Origin: SAR202 cluster bacterium
GTDB taxonomy: Bacteria > Chloroflexota > Dehalococcoidia > Lucifugimonadales > Australimonadaceae
NCBI GenBank assembly: GCA_016872415.1
Contig: VGZX01000015.1
Coordinates: 1 to 36,800, forward strand
DNA: 36,800 bases
Reading direction: 5' to 3'
Part shown: piece after piece, positions 8,451 to 16,472 of the stretch
Layout: every line of letters starts with the position of its first letter
How positions within the stretch are numbered: position 1 is the first letter of the stretch
Position numbers and translations under genes: made by a program
The notes under the pieces: generated by a model
Told to the model about the DNA's origin: nothing
The model's input: the letters and a program-made list of their open reading frames with translations, nothing else
Database searches by the model: none

Positions 8451-9470
8451 CTACGCCAGCGTTTGGCTGAGCTTCGCCAACTCGCGCACCTTCACCACCG
8501 CCGCGCCCGAGGTCACGGCCTCGCGCGCCAGGTCGACGCCCGCGCGCAGGTCCGCCGCGCGTGCAGCCACCACCAGCGCGGCCGCCGCGTTCAGCAGCAC
8601 GATATCGCGCGCGGGGCACGCTGTCTTGCCCAGCGCCTCGAAGAAGCGGGCCTTATGTTCGTCGGCCGACTTCACTTGGAGATCGGCCAGCGAGCACCGT
8701 GCGATGCCGGCGGCCTCCGGCGCGACCACGTAGTGCCGCATGCGCCCGCCGAAAATTTCCCACACCTGGCTCGTGGTCGTGGTCGTCAGCTCGTCCATGC
8801 CGTCGTCGCCGTGTACCACGAGCGAACGGTCAGTGCCGAGTATGCTGAGCACCTTCGCCATCTTCTCGCCGATTTCGGCCGTCGGCGCGCCGATGAGCTG
8901 GTAGCGCGCGCCCGCCGGATTGGTGAGCGGCCCAAGGATGTTGAACACCGTCCGCACCGCGAGTTCGCGGCGAGGCACCGCCGCGAAGCGCATGGCCGGG
9001 TGGTAAGCCTGGGCGAACATGAAACCGATGCCGACCTCGTCGATGCAGCGCCGCACGCCATCCGGGCTCAATTCGATTTTCACGCCGTTGGCCTCGAGGA
9101 TGTCGGCGCTCCCCACCTTGCCCGACGCTGCGCGGTTGCCATGCTTCGCCACCTTCACGCCGCACGCCGCGACGACGAACGAGGCGGCGGTGGAGACATT
9201 GAACGTGCTCATGGCATCGCCGCCGGTGCCGACGACGTCCACGACGTCGCCATCGGCCAGCACGCGCGTCGCCTTTTCGCGCATCACCTGGGCCATGCCA
9301 GCCATCACCTCGGCGGTCTCGCCGCGCATCCGCAACGCGACGAGGAACCCGCCGATCTGGGCCTGCGTGGCCTGCCCGGTCATGATCTCCTCGGCCGTCG
9401 CCGCGGCCTCTTGCTGCGATAGCGGCTGGCCCTCGACGAGCTTCCGTATCGCATCCGTGATCGCTGGCAT
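8451..9470 (-). CDS. trpD: Anthranilate phosphoribosyltransferase
   Basis: TrpD transfers phosphoribosyl from PRPP to anthranilate. 339 residues, typical length. The PRPP-binding signature VDVVGTGGDAMSTFNVST spans about residues 77-94, and KHGNRAASGKVGSAD (109-123) supplies anthranilate and phosphate contacts. The second metal-site DE-type motif is GDDGMDEL. Start ATG 9470-9468 gives the standard N-terminus (MPAITDAIRKLVEG). It is separated by 71 bp from the membrane protein gene upstream, the largest internal gap in the operon, and is not fused to TrpG. Confidence 0.97.
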   Translation of the reverse strand: MPAITDAIRKLVEGQPLSQQEAAATAEEIMTGQATQAQIGGFLVALRMRGETAEVMAGMAQVMREKATRVLADGDVVDVVGTGGDAMSTFNVSTAASFVVAACGVKVAKHGNRAASGKVGSADILEANGVKIELSPDGVRRCIDEVGIGFMFAQAYHPAMRFAAVPRRELAVRTVFNILGPLTNPAGARYQLIGAPTAEIGEKMAKVLSILGTDRSLVVHGDDGMDELTTTTTSQVWEIFGGRMRHYVVAPEAAGIARCSLADLQVKSADEHKARFFEALGKTACPARDIVLLNAAAALVVAARAADLRAGVDLAREAVTSGAAVVKVRELAKLSQTLA

Positions 9471-9541
9471 GTCTGATTCCTCAATTGTCCGAGCACTCGT
9501 CGGCTCGGATACATTCCGCCGCGCCTCACGCGCGGTAGCTG

Positions 9542-10279
9542 CTAGCGCTTGCCTTCGGTCAGCGCGAAACGGTCCATGGCCCGGTCCATAGCCAAGTCCA
9601 CCCGCGTCGCCTGCACGGCCGCGAGCGGGGCATCGCTCACCCGCGCCACGGTGCGCTCGGCGGGCTTGAACACCGTGTCCTCCGATTTCTTCGTGAACGC
9701 CTTCACGTCGCGGTCGCCGCTGGCCTCGCCAGCGCCCGCCAGGATCGTGATGCGGAGGTCGCTCACCACCCCGCTGCGCTCGACGCGGGCGTCGTCGCCG
9801 GCGCTGGGCGCGGCCGACCTGCTGGCGCCCGCGGAATAGCTCTCTCCCTCCATCCGCACTTCGATGAGGTGGCGTGTCATTTGCTGTTGCTGCTGCATGC
9901 GGCCGAGGCCAAGCCCGCCGAGGACGATGGCCGGCAGCATGAGCGCCGAGATCACGAAGCGGTCGGTGATGCCGATGATGATGAGCACGACGACCGCCAC
10001 CACCATGAGCGCGGCCGCCGCCAGCAGCCACACGCCCTCGCGCGAGCCGACCGACACGCTGAAGTCGCGCACCGCGAGGAGCCGCGCGCGAAAGGTGGCC
10101 GTGCCCGGCAGGGCCGCGTTCGTCAGCGTGGGCGGCTGCTCGTCGAACACGCGGAAGCCTTCTTGTTCGAGCACGTCGGCAACGGCGCGATACACGGGCT
10201 GGGGGGCGGCAACGCGCATGTCGCGCTTCAGCTTCACTGGGTAGTCGTCGCGTAGTGCCATCGGTTGCGTTTCAGCCAC
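9542..10279 (-). CDS. Uncharacterised two-helix membrane protein inside the trp operon
   Basis: I do not recognise this 245-residue protein. Residues about 1-75 look soluble and basic, followed by two hydrophobic helices (about 82-103 and 107-126), a short glutamine run (129-133, MQQQQQM) and a C-terminal soluble region rich in Ala, Arg and Asp that contains SGVVSDLRITILAG. There is no signal peptide, so both soluble parts probably face the same side. The start is GTG 10279-10277: a GGAGG site lies 6 nt upstream and the gene overlaps the trpG end by 8 bp, so it is translationally coupled. It sits between trpG and trpD, which normally adjoin. Function unknown; an ATG at 10261 is the alternative start. 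Confidence 0.8.
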   Translation of the reverse strand: MAETQPMALRDDYPVKLKRDMRVAAPQPVYRAVADVLEQEGFRVFDEQPPTLTNAALPGTATFRARLLAVRDFSVSVGSREGVWLLAAAALMVVAVVVLIIIGITDRFVISALMLPAIVLGGLGLGRMQQQQQMTRHLIEVRMEGESYSAGASRSAAPSAGDDARVERSGVVSDLRITILAGAGEASGDRDVKAFTKKSEDTVFKPAERTVARVSDAPLAAVQATRVDLAMDRAMDRFALTEGKR

Positions 10280-10844
10280 GTGCGCCCTCCAGAAAGTTGT
10301 GGAGCAGGTGCTTGCCTTCCGTCGTCATGATCGATTCCGGGTGGAACTGAATGCCCTCCACCGGGTGCCGCCTGTGCCGGACGCCCATGATAACGCCATT
10401 GGGAGTCTTGGCGGTCACGACGAGGTCGGCGGGAAGCGTGTCCGGCACGATCGCCAGCGAGTGGTAGCGGATCGCGTCGAAGGGGCTCGGCACGCCGGAG
10501 AACACGCCCTTGCCGTCGTGCTCCACGCGACTCACCTTGCCGTGGACGATCTCGCCGGCGCCAGCGACGACGCCACCGTAGGCCTCACCGATGCACTGGT
10601 GGCCGAGGCACACGCCCAGGATGGGCGTCCGCGGACCGAAGCGGCGGACCGCCTCCGTCGAGATGCCCGCCTCGCGCGGGGTGCACGGCCCCGGCGAGAT
10701 GACGATTTTCTCGGGAGCCATGCGCCCGATCTCGTCGAGCGTCACCTTGTCGTTACGGACCACCCGCACGTCGGCGCCCAGCTCGCAGAGGTATTGGTAG
10801 AGGTTGTAGGTGAAGCTGTCGTAGTTGTCGATGAGCAAGATCAT
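10272..10844 (-). CDS. trpG: Anthranilate synthase component II (glutamine amidotransferase)
   Basis: TrpG releases ammonia from glutamine and feeds it to TrpE. 190 residues, stand-alone. Class I amidotransferase triad: nucleophile Cys79 in GVCLGHQ, His168 and Glu170 in IQFHPES. The N-terminal LLIDNYDSFTYNLYQYL and PGPCTPREAG are typical of the TrpG/PabA group. Such proteins can serve both anthranilate and p-aminobenzoate synthases; the operon context favours tryptophan. It follows trpS by 24 bp. Confidence 0.96.
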   Translation of the reverse strand: MILLIDNYDSFTYNLYQYLCELGADVRVVRNDKVTLDEIGRMAPEKIVISPGPCTPREAGISTEAVRRFGPRTPILGVCLGHQCIGEAYGGVVAGAGEIVHGKVSRVEHDGKGVFSGVPSPFDAIRYHSLAIVPDTLPADLVVTAKTPNGVIMGVRHRRHPVEGIQFHPESIMTTEGKHLLHNFLEGARG

Positions 10845-10868
10845 CTCGTTCCCCTTGGCATGTTCATT

Positions 10869-11906
10869 CTAGACCGCGCGGTTGCGCCGCACGCGCTCGT
10901 CGGTGTTCACGGCCGCGAGGCCGACGTCCATCCGCTCCTTGACCGCCGATACCGTGGCCTCGGCGATCGGCAATGCCTTCTCCGCTCCTAGCCGCGCGAT
11001 CGCGTCCAGCTGCGCCGGATCTTGGGCATAGGTCGCGTGGCGTTCGCGCAACGGCCGGAGCGCCTCGACGGTGACGTCGGCCACGGCGCGCTTCAGCTCG
11101 CCGTAACCCTTGCCGGCGAAACGGGCCTCGATCGCCTCCCGCGATTCTCCGGTGAAGGCTTCGTAGATCGCGAGTAGGTTGAAGACGCCGGGCCGGCGCT
11201 CATCGAACCGCGCGTCCGCCAGCGAGTCGGTCGTCGCGCGTTGGAACTTCCGCCGGATGACCTCGGGCGGGTCCAACAGATTGATGGCGTGGCCGGAGCC
11301 TGCCGCGCTCTTGCTCATCTTTTTCGCCGGGTCGTCCAGACCCCTGATCCGAGCGCCGGCCGGAGTGACCCTCGGCTCCGGCAGCGTGAATGTTTCGCCA
11401 TGCAGACGGTTGAAGCGGGCGGCGATGTCGCGAGCCAGCTCCAGATGCTGCTGCTGGTCCTCGCCCACGGGGACTTGGTCCGCTCGGTAGAGCAAGATGT
11501 CCGCCGCCATCAACACGGGGTAGGCGAACAGCCCCGCGGTGACCTGCTCGCGTTGCGCCGCCGACTTGCCCTTGAATTGCGTCATGCGGCCCAACCACCC
11601 GTAGGGCGTAATGCAGTTCAGCAGCCACGCCAGCTCGGTGTGCCGCGGCACCTGCGATTGCGCGAACAGCGTCGAGCGGCTCGGATCGATGCCGGCGGCG
11701 AGCAGGATGGCGAGCACCTCGCGCGTCCTTGCCCGCAGCCGCGCCGGCTCTTGCGGCACCGTGATCGCGTGCAAGTCGACGATGCAGTAGAAGCACTCGG
11801 CGCCGGGTTGCTGTAACGCGACCCAGTGACGGACGGCGCCGAGGTAGTTGCCGATGTGCAGGTCGCCCGAGGGCTGTATGCCCGAGAAGATGCGCGTCGT
11901 CACCAT
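10869..11906 (-). CDS. trpS: Tryptophanyl-tRNA synthetase
   Basis: Class Ic synthetase charging tRNA-Trp; 345 residues, normal for bacterial TrpRS. The HIGH motif reads HIGN (17-20) after GIQPSGDL, and KMSKS is intact (196-200). PVGEDQQQHLELARD marks the Trp/Tyr synthetase family, and the tryptophan-pocket region includes AADILLYRAD. The gene lies 8 bp after trpE, so it shares the T-box leader. Having the synthetase and the biosynthetic enzymes under one sensor of uncharged tRNA-Trp is coherent, since both relieve the same shortage. Confidence 0.97.
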   Translation of the reverse strand: MVTTRIFSGIQPSGDLHIGNYLGAVRHWVALQQPGAECFYCIVDLHAITVPQEPARLRARTREVLAILLAAGIDPSRSTLFAQSQVPRHTELAWLLNCITPYGWLGRMTQFKGKSAAQREQVTAGLFAYPVLMAADILLYRADQVPVGEDQQQHLELARDIAARFNRLHGETFTLPEPRVTPAGARIRGLDDPAKKMSKSAAGSGHAINLLDPPEVIRRKFQRATTDSLADARFDERRPGVFNLLAIYEAFTGESREAIEARFAGKGYGELKRAVADVTVEALRPLRERHATYAQDPAQLDAIARLGAEKALPIAEATVSAVKERMDVGLAAVNTDERVRRNRAV

Positions 11907-11914
11907 GCCCCTCG

Positions 11915-13369
11915 TCAGTCACCGCTCTCGGCGGCGTCCAGCGCCCGCAGCAGCGCGCTCGCCTTCTGCAGCGACTCCAACCGCTCGGCCTCGGGGTCGC
12001 TGTCGTACACGACGCCGCCGCCCGCTTGCAGATAGGCCGTGCCGTCCTTCACCACCATCGTCCGAATCGCGATCGCGGTGTCCATGTTGCCATTGAACGA
12101 GAAATAGCCGATGGCTCCGGCATAGGTGCCGCGCCGCTCGCCTTCGAGCTCGGCGATGATCTCCATGGCGCGTATCTTCGGCGCCCCGCTCACCGTGCCC
12201 GCCGGGAAGCACGACCGTAGCGCGTCGTAGGCCGTGAGGCCGGACGCCAGCTTGCCCGTGACGTGGGACACGAGGTGCATGACGTGTGAGTAACGCTCGA
12301 CGTCCATCATCTGCGGGACTTGCACGGTGCCGGGCTTGCTCACGCGGCCGATGTCGTTTCGGCCAAGGTCCAGCAGCATCACGTGCTCCGCGCGCTCCTT
12401 CTCATTGGCGCGCAGCTCCTGCTCCAGCGCGTTGTCCTCCTCCTCGGTCGCGCCGCGACGCCGGGTGCCGGCGATGGGGTGCGTGTCGACGATGCCGTCC
12501 TCCACGCGCACCAGCAATTCGGGCGACGCGCCGACGATGTCGAAGCCTTCGAGGTGCAGGTAATACATGTAGGGCGACGGGTTCACGGCGCGCAGCGCGC
12601 GATAGATGTCGAACGGCTTGGCGCCGGTGGGCCGCGCCAGCCGCTGAGATGGTACGACCTGGATGATGTCGCCCGCGACGATGTATTCCTTGGCCTTGTT
12701 CACCATCCAGTGATAGCGTTCGGGCGTGTTGTTCGACCGCACCTCGGGCTTCATGGCGGGCGGCGGATTGGGCACCGGCGGAGTCAGTGGCGCTTGCAAG
12801 CGCCCGGCCAACGTGTCGATGCGCTCCGTCGCGCGCTGGTAGGCCGCGTCGGCCGAGCCGTTCACGTGTGCGTGCGCCACCACCTGAATCTTGTGCTTCA
12901 CATGGTCGAACACGAGCAACGAGTCGGTGAACAGCAGCACCGATTCGGGAACGCCGAGCGCGTCCTTCTCCGGTGTCGGGACGCGGGGCTCGAAGTAGTG
13001 GACGCACTCGAAGGACAGATAGCCGACCGCCCCGCCGAGGAAGCGCGGCAACCCCGGCACGACGACAGGGCGGAACCGGCCCAGCTCCCGCTCGACGTGG
13101 ACAAGGGGGTCGCCGGCGCCGTCGGGTTGGCCGGGGCCGGTACGCACGACCTTGTACGGCTCGGTGCCGATGAAGGTGTAACGGGCCACGCGCTCGCCGC
13201 CCTCGACGCTCTCGAGCAGGAACGAATGCGGCCCGCGCGCGATCTTGAGATAGGCCGACACCGGCGTTTCGAGGTCGGCGTTGACCTCGCGATAGACCGG
13301 TATGAGGTTGCCCTTGCCCGAGGCTGCGAGCCGCCGGAACTCATCGAGTGTCGGATGATACGTCGCCAT
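11915..13369 (-). CDS. trpE: Anthranilate synthase component I
   Basis: TrpE makes anthranilate from chorismate and ammonia, the committed step. 484 residues. The LLES motif (51-54, [20 protein letters not shown]), which in known enzymes binds tryptophan for feedback inhibition, is present, so control at enzyme level is expected in addition to the T-box. The catalytic domain shows [36 protein letters not shown] and [22 protein letters not shown] 13369-13367 has AAGGAG 5 nt upstream. First gene of the operon, 81 bp after the leader terminator. Confidence 0.97.
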   Translation of the reverse strand: MATYHPTLDEFRRLAASGKGNLIPVYREVNADLETPVSAYLKIARGPHSFLLESVEGGERVARYTFIGTEPYKVVRTGPGQPDGAGDPLVHVERELGRFRPVVVPGLPRFLGGAVGYLSFECVHYFEPRVPTPEKDALGVPESVLLFTDSLLVFDHVKHKIQVVAHAHVNGSADAAYQRATERIDTLAGRLQAPLTPPVPNPPPAMKPEVRSNNTPERYHWMVNKAKEYIVAGDIIQVVPSQRLARPTGAKPFDIYRALRAVNPSPYMYYLHLEGFDIVGASPELLVRVEDGIVDTHPIAGTRRRGATEEEDNALEQELRANEKERAEHVMLLDLGRNDIGRVSKPGTVQVPQMMDVERYSHVMHLVSHVTGKLASGLTAYDALRSCFPAGTVSGAPKIRAMEIIAELEGERRGTYAGAIGYFSFNGNMDTAIAIRTMVVKDGTAYLQAGGGVVYDSDPEAERLESLQKASALLRALDAAESGD

Positions 13370-13450
13370 CGATGCTCCTTGGGGCGCCGGCGGCCACGCG
13401 ACGCGGGTTCACGGTGACCGGGGCACCCATCGTTGGCGGCGAGATGGCCG

Positions 13451-13497
13451 TTAAAACAAAACACCCCGCCAGCCTTTTGCAATCAAAAGGGGCGGGG
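13451..13497 (-). terminator. T-box leader terminator
   Basis: On the minus strand CCCCGCC (13497-13491) pairs with GGCGGGG (13470-13464), and CCTTTTG (13490-13484) with CAAAAGG (13479-13473), with an ATTG loop and a 2-nt bulge. TGTTTTGTTTTAA follows (13463-13451). This is the default off-state of the T-box: the hairpin begins just 4 nt after the T-box motif, whose pairing in the antiterminator would compete with it. Confidence 0.9.
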
Positions 13498-13750
13498 CAT
13501 CCCACGGTGCCACCCTTTATTCTCCCAGCGAGGAACCGCCGGGACTCGTTCGGCACGTCCTCACGCAAGGAGTATGCCTACCGTCTGTATCGGGACGGAC
13601 CCGGTGGAGTCTACTGGCGCCGCCGGAGCGGGCGTTCGATCCACGGCTTGGGGGCCCATTCGGCTCGCTGCTCAGGATGCCGGATCGCACCAACCCCGGC
13701 TCTCTGCGATCCCGCTGGCGAGCGTACTCTTCCCCGTCAACGCCGCGATT
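13451..13750 (-). promoter_or_regulatory. Tryptophan-specific T-box riboswitch leader
   Basis: The untranslated leader before trpE has the parts of a T-box. A Stem I region contains AAGAGTA (specifier-loop 5' side) and an 8-bp helix GGATCGCA/TGCGATCC capping the upper stem. The 3' side of the specifier loop reads GAATGGG, with TGG (Trp codon) at 13658-13656. The conserved T-box AGGGTGGCACCGTGG is at 13516-13502. Its UGGC bulge (13512-13509) would pair with a GCCA tRNA end, which fits the G discriminator known for bacterial tRNA-Trp. A terminator follows. Uncharged tRNA-Trp should stabilise the antiterminator and switch the operon on. The stem limits are my hand folding. Confidence 0.93.
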
Positions 13751-13756
13751 TCCACC

Positions 13757-13785
13757 ACTTTAGCACAACCCGCGACAGCGGGCAA
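13757..13785 (-). promoter_or_regulatory. Candidate trp operon promoter
   Basis: TTGCCC (13785-13780), a 17-bp spacer and TAAAGT (13762-13757), with TGC directly before the -10 box as in an extended -10 promoter. Each hexamer matches 4/6 consensus positions. The start would be near 13750, just upstream of the T-box Stem I. Confidence 0.6.
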
Positions 13786-13866
13786 CCGGCGTGCACCCTC
13801 GTGGGCCGCGTCGTGGCCTCGCGAGACGCCAACGCGAAACTCGCGCGCGATGCAGCATCCACGTCG

Positions 13867-15453
13867 TCAGGCCCATGGCGAGAAGAGGCTGTGCTCCGCG
13901 GCGAAGAGTGTCGCCGCGGCTCGTGTCGATACGTCAATCTTCTCGTAAATGTGAAGCGTGTGTTGCTGCACCGTCCGAGGCGAAATAGTTAGCTGGGCGG
14001 CGATCTCCTTATTCGTCATCCCCCCTCCGACCAGCCGGAGGACCTCGATCTCGCGGTCCGTGAGCCCAGCGGGATAGGCTATCGTCTTGCGTGATGGCTT
14101 GTCGCCCGCGATATCGAGCACCGCGGTCGCCACCCGCGCGTCAAACAAGCCCCGCCTCACCCCGTCGCGGAGCTGGCTAGCCGCGAGGTCGCGACTCAAG
14201 GCTGGACGATAGGGCTTCTCACGTAGCGCGCCTTCGTACCAGTTGGCGACCGCGAGCAGCCGCGTCTCGATACCGAGGCTCGGCCCGGTGAGGCCGTGAG
14301 GGTAACCCGAGCCGTCGAGCCGCTCGTGGTTACTTGCCCCCATGCGTCCCAGCGGCGCGAGCGCGGGAGATGCCGACAAGATACGCTCGGTGTAATAGGC
14401 GTGGCCGCGCACCCGCTCCCGCTCGCCTTGATCCAAGGGCCCCGCCTTGTGCAGCATGCCGGCTGGCAGATTTGCGTCGCCGAGGTCGTGGAGCAGGGCG
14501 GCGACCTCGACCTGCTCGATCGCGAGGGGCGGCATGCGGAGCGCCCGCCCCGCTTCCACCACGAGCCGCGCGGCTCCGCGCGCGTGTCCGAGCGAAAACG
14601 GCGATTTCAGGTCGGAATAGTCACCCAGCACGCGCGCAAGGTCCACCAACTCCGTCGCCGGTAGGAGGCGGGGAGCGCCAGGCTCGGCAAGCATGGCGCT
14701 TGCCCACACCGACTCGGTATCGAGCCATCCGGCGACTGCCTTGCGCGTGAACACCGGCAAGATGTCCGGATCGAATTGCTTGCCGGATCGACGCGCCAGC
14801 AGCGAACGCAACTCTTCGGCGTCGAGTGCGTGCGCGTTCGCGACGACCGTTTGGGCGAAGTCCAGCACCCGCGCGGCTGCCGGTATGGCCTCGGCCCGCA
14901 GGCCTTTCAGCCCGCCGTCATCCCAACGCTCGTGGTAGGCGTCGACGACGGTCGTGACCGGCTCCGACATGCCAAGCCGGCGCGCCAACTTCACCCCTAC
15001 CTCACAGTGGGACTTGAGCACCGCCGGCGCGAGCCTCGGCCCGCGCTCAATGAACGACCGCACCGCTTGGTCCCGCCGTGCCGGTGAAAGCTGCCTCCCC
15101 AACCCGTGCTCCAGCCGAGGGCCCAAGTCGGATGGATCGTGCAGGTCGGCCGCGAGCAAGAGGGCGCGAAGTTCCAGATCGTCGCCGCTGAAGCTGGATT
15201 CCTCGAGCGACGTCGAAAGGCATCCGACGAAGCGCAGTAAACCACCCCAGTAGACACAGGCGAGATCGGGCGTGGAGAGTCCCATCTCGCGGCCCAAGCC
15301 CATTGCCAGCAGGGTGCAACGCAGCGCGGTTTCCAAGGGCTGGCTGTTGCCAAGGTCCGTCGCGAGGAAGAGTGAGCCCACGATCTCGGCGAGCCGGATG
15401 GGGCCGGCGCCGCTTGGGGCGTCGTCGCCGGAGATATGAGCCATTTGGCGCAT
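13867..15453 (-). CDS. Tandem HD-GYP-like sensor with LuxR-type DNA-binding domain
   Basis: 528 residues. The first half (about 20-250) is a degenerate HD-GYP copy, with YHERWDDGG at 173-181. The second (about 285-445) is clearer: HD at 322-323, GH at 350-351, NHERLDGSGYP at 375-385. The C-terminus (464-525) is a LuxR/GerE helix-turn-helix (LTDREIEVLRLVGGGMTNKEIA). HD-GYP enzymes hydrolyse cyclic-di-GMP. Here the usual GK after HD is GD, the first His of HHE is Asn375, and the Asp of the VADxxDAL motif is Asn404, so catalysis is doubtful and it may be a sensor. ATG 15453 has AGGTGG 6 nt upstream. It is divergent from the SnoaL-like gene. Confidence 0.88.
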   Translation of the reverse strand: MRQMAHISGDDAPSGAGPIRLAEIVGSLFLATDLGNSQPLETALRCTLLAMGLGREMGLSTPDLACVYWGGLLRFVGCLSTSLEESSFSGDDLELRALLLAADLHDPSDLGPRLEHGLGRQLSPARRDQAVRSFIERGPRLAPAVLKSHCEVGVKLARRLGMSEPVTTVVDAYHERWDDGGLKGLRAEAIPAAARVLDFAQTVVANAHALDAEELRSLLARRSGKQFDPDILPVFTRKAVAGWLDTESVWASAMLAEPGAPRLLPATELVDLARVLGDYSDLKSPFSLGHARGAARLVVEAGRALRMPPLAIEQVEVAALLHDLGDANLPAGMLHKAGPLDQGERERVRGHAYYTERILSASPALAPLGRMGASNHERLDGSGYPHGLTGPSLGIETRLLAVANWYEGALREKPYRPALSRDLAASQLRDGVRRGLFDARVATAVLDIAGDKPSRKTIAYPAGLTDREIEVLRLVGGGMTNKEIAAQLTISPRTVQQHTLHIYEKIDVSTRAAATLFAAEHSLFSPWA

Positions 15454-15471
15454 GTGGGTCCACCTGTGCGC

Positions 15472-15477
15472 AATATA
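15472..15477 (-). promoter_or_regulatory. Candidate -10 box of the HD-GYP/LuxR gene
   Basis: TATATT preceded by GC on the minus strand, in the 57-bp gap between divergent genes. It would start transcription about 12 nt before the ATG at 15453, just leaving room for the AGGTGG ribosome site. No convincing -35 box was found. Confidence 0.35.
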
Positions 15478-15510
15478 GCGTAGGCGCCAGCAAATCCTGG
15501 GAGAATGACG

Positions 15511-15918
15511 ATGAACGACAACAAACAGGCGGTGATGGAGATTTACGCGGCATTCGGTAAAGGAGACGTGGACGGCATCCTCAGGCAAATGGCGTCGGAC
15601 GTGCAGTGGGAGTACGCCTGGGCGCAAAGCCCGGTCCCCTGGTTGGCTCCGGGGACCGGACCCGGTCACGTCGCGCGGTTCGTTGGCGCCTTGACGCAGG
15701 GGTGCGCCATCGAGAAGCTGGAGGTCAAGCGCGTGCTGGCCGAAGGCGACCTTGTCGTTGCGCTGGTGGATGTCGACGGTGTCGTGCGCAGCACGGGCAA
15801 GCGCATCGTCGAAACGGATGAGCCGCACATCTGGTACTTCGACGATCGAGGCCGTGTGCGAAAGTTCCGCCACGCGGCGGACACCTATCAGCAGGCGCGG
15901 GCATTGCAACCGGCATAG
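15511..15918 (+). CDS. SnoaL-like / NTF2-fold protein
   Basis: A 135-residue single-domain protein of the SnoaL-like (NTF2 fold) group. The N-terminal helix is NDNKQAVMEIYAAFGKGDVDGILRQM, followed by VQWEY and a strand-rich C-terminal part ending HIWYFDDRGRVRKFRHAADTYQQ. Members include isomerases, hydrolases and ligand-binding proteins; no specific substrate can be deduced. I choose ATG 15511 rather than 15505 because the GGGAG site is 7 nt from the former and only 1 nt from the latter. It is divergent from the HD-GYP/LuxR regulator, which might control it. Confidence 0.8.
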   Translation: MNDNKQAVMEIYAAFGKGDVDGILRQMASDVQWEYAWAQSPVPWLAPGTGPGHVARFVGALTQGCAIEKLEVKRVLAEGDLVVALVDVDGVVRSTGKRIVETDEPHIWYFDDRGRVRKFRHAADTYQQARALQPA

Positions 15919-16025
15919 CGCGCTATCGCCGGCGCGAGCGGGCCGGCGAGCCACTCCACGGTGCGACACCGTCCCCTGGGGCGGCGGGAGCGGAACCGTT
16001 GGTCTATTCCATGGCTCGCGCCCGC

Positions 16026-16031
16026 TATACT
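16026..16031 (+). promoter_or_regulatory. Candidate -10 box of ridA
   Basis: TATACT preceded by CGC, 27 bp before the ridA start codon. No convincing -35 box is present. It lies in the 140-bp gap after the SnoaL-like gene. Confidence 0.35.
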
Positions 16032-16058
16032 CCGGGCATTCCAACCACAGGAGTGGCA

Positions 16059-16472
16059 ATGACCACGCAACGCAAGCGCAAGGAACTCATCTCGATCCCC
16101 GGCGTCAACCTGCCGGCGGGCAATGTCGTCGGCATCAAGGCGGGCGGCCTCCTCTGGTACTCCGCATTGCGGGCCGACGGCGCCGATGTGAAGGAGCAGG
16201 CGCGCAATGCGCTGGCGGCGCTGAAGCGCAACCTGGAAGCCGCGGGCGCGACACTCGACGATGTCGTCAAGGCGACGGTCTACTTCCAAGACATCGCCGA
16301 CCGCCTGCCGTTCCACGAGGTGTGGATGGAACACTTCAGTGGCCCGGAGTATCCAGCGCGCATCGTCGTGCAAGTCGCCGACGCCAGCATGCGGCCGGGG
16401 GGTGGCTCGCAGTTCGCCATCGACATCGTCGCGCTGGCGCCCGAAAGCTGCCGCTGCCCCCAGCGCTCGTAA
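16059..16472 (+). CDS. RidA family enamine/imine deaminase
   Basis: RidA (YjgF/UK114) proteins hydrolyse reactive enamine/imine intermediates such as 2-aminoacrylate. 137 residues; the core includes GLLWYSALRADG, QARNALAALKRNLEAAGATLDDVVKATVY, the predicted catalytic Arg101 in PARIVVQV, and FAIDIVAL. ATG 16059 has AGGAG 5 nt upstream. After about residue 125 the family similarity ends, and the tail PESCRCPQRS is encoded opposite the nitroreductase. The two genes overlap tail-to-tail by 193 bp. Members of this superfamily vary in activity, so the exact substrate is uncertain. Confidence 0.88.
   Translation: MTTQRKRKELISIPGVNLPAGNVVGIKAGGLLWYSALRADGADVKEQARNALAALKRNLEAAGATLDDVVKATVYFQDIADRLPFHEVWMEHFSGPEYPARIVVQVADASMRPGGGSQFAIDIVALAPESCRCPQRS

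Noticed and set aside
12320..13417. A 365-codon plus-strand frame opposite trpE
   Set aside because: Shadow of trpE; runs into the T-box leader region and has no recognisable domain.
15505..15510. Upstream ATG as start of the SnoaL-like gene
   Set aside because: The GGGAG site would be only 1 nt from it; the ATG at 15511 has normal spacing.
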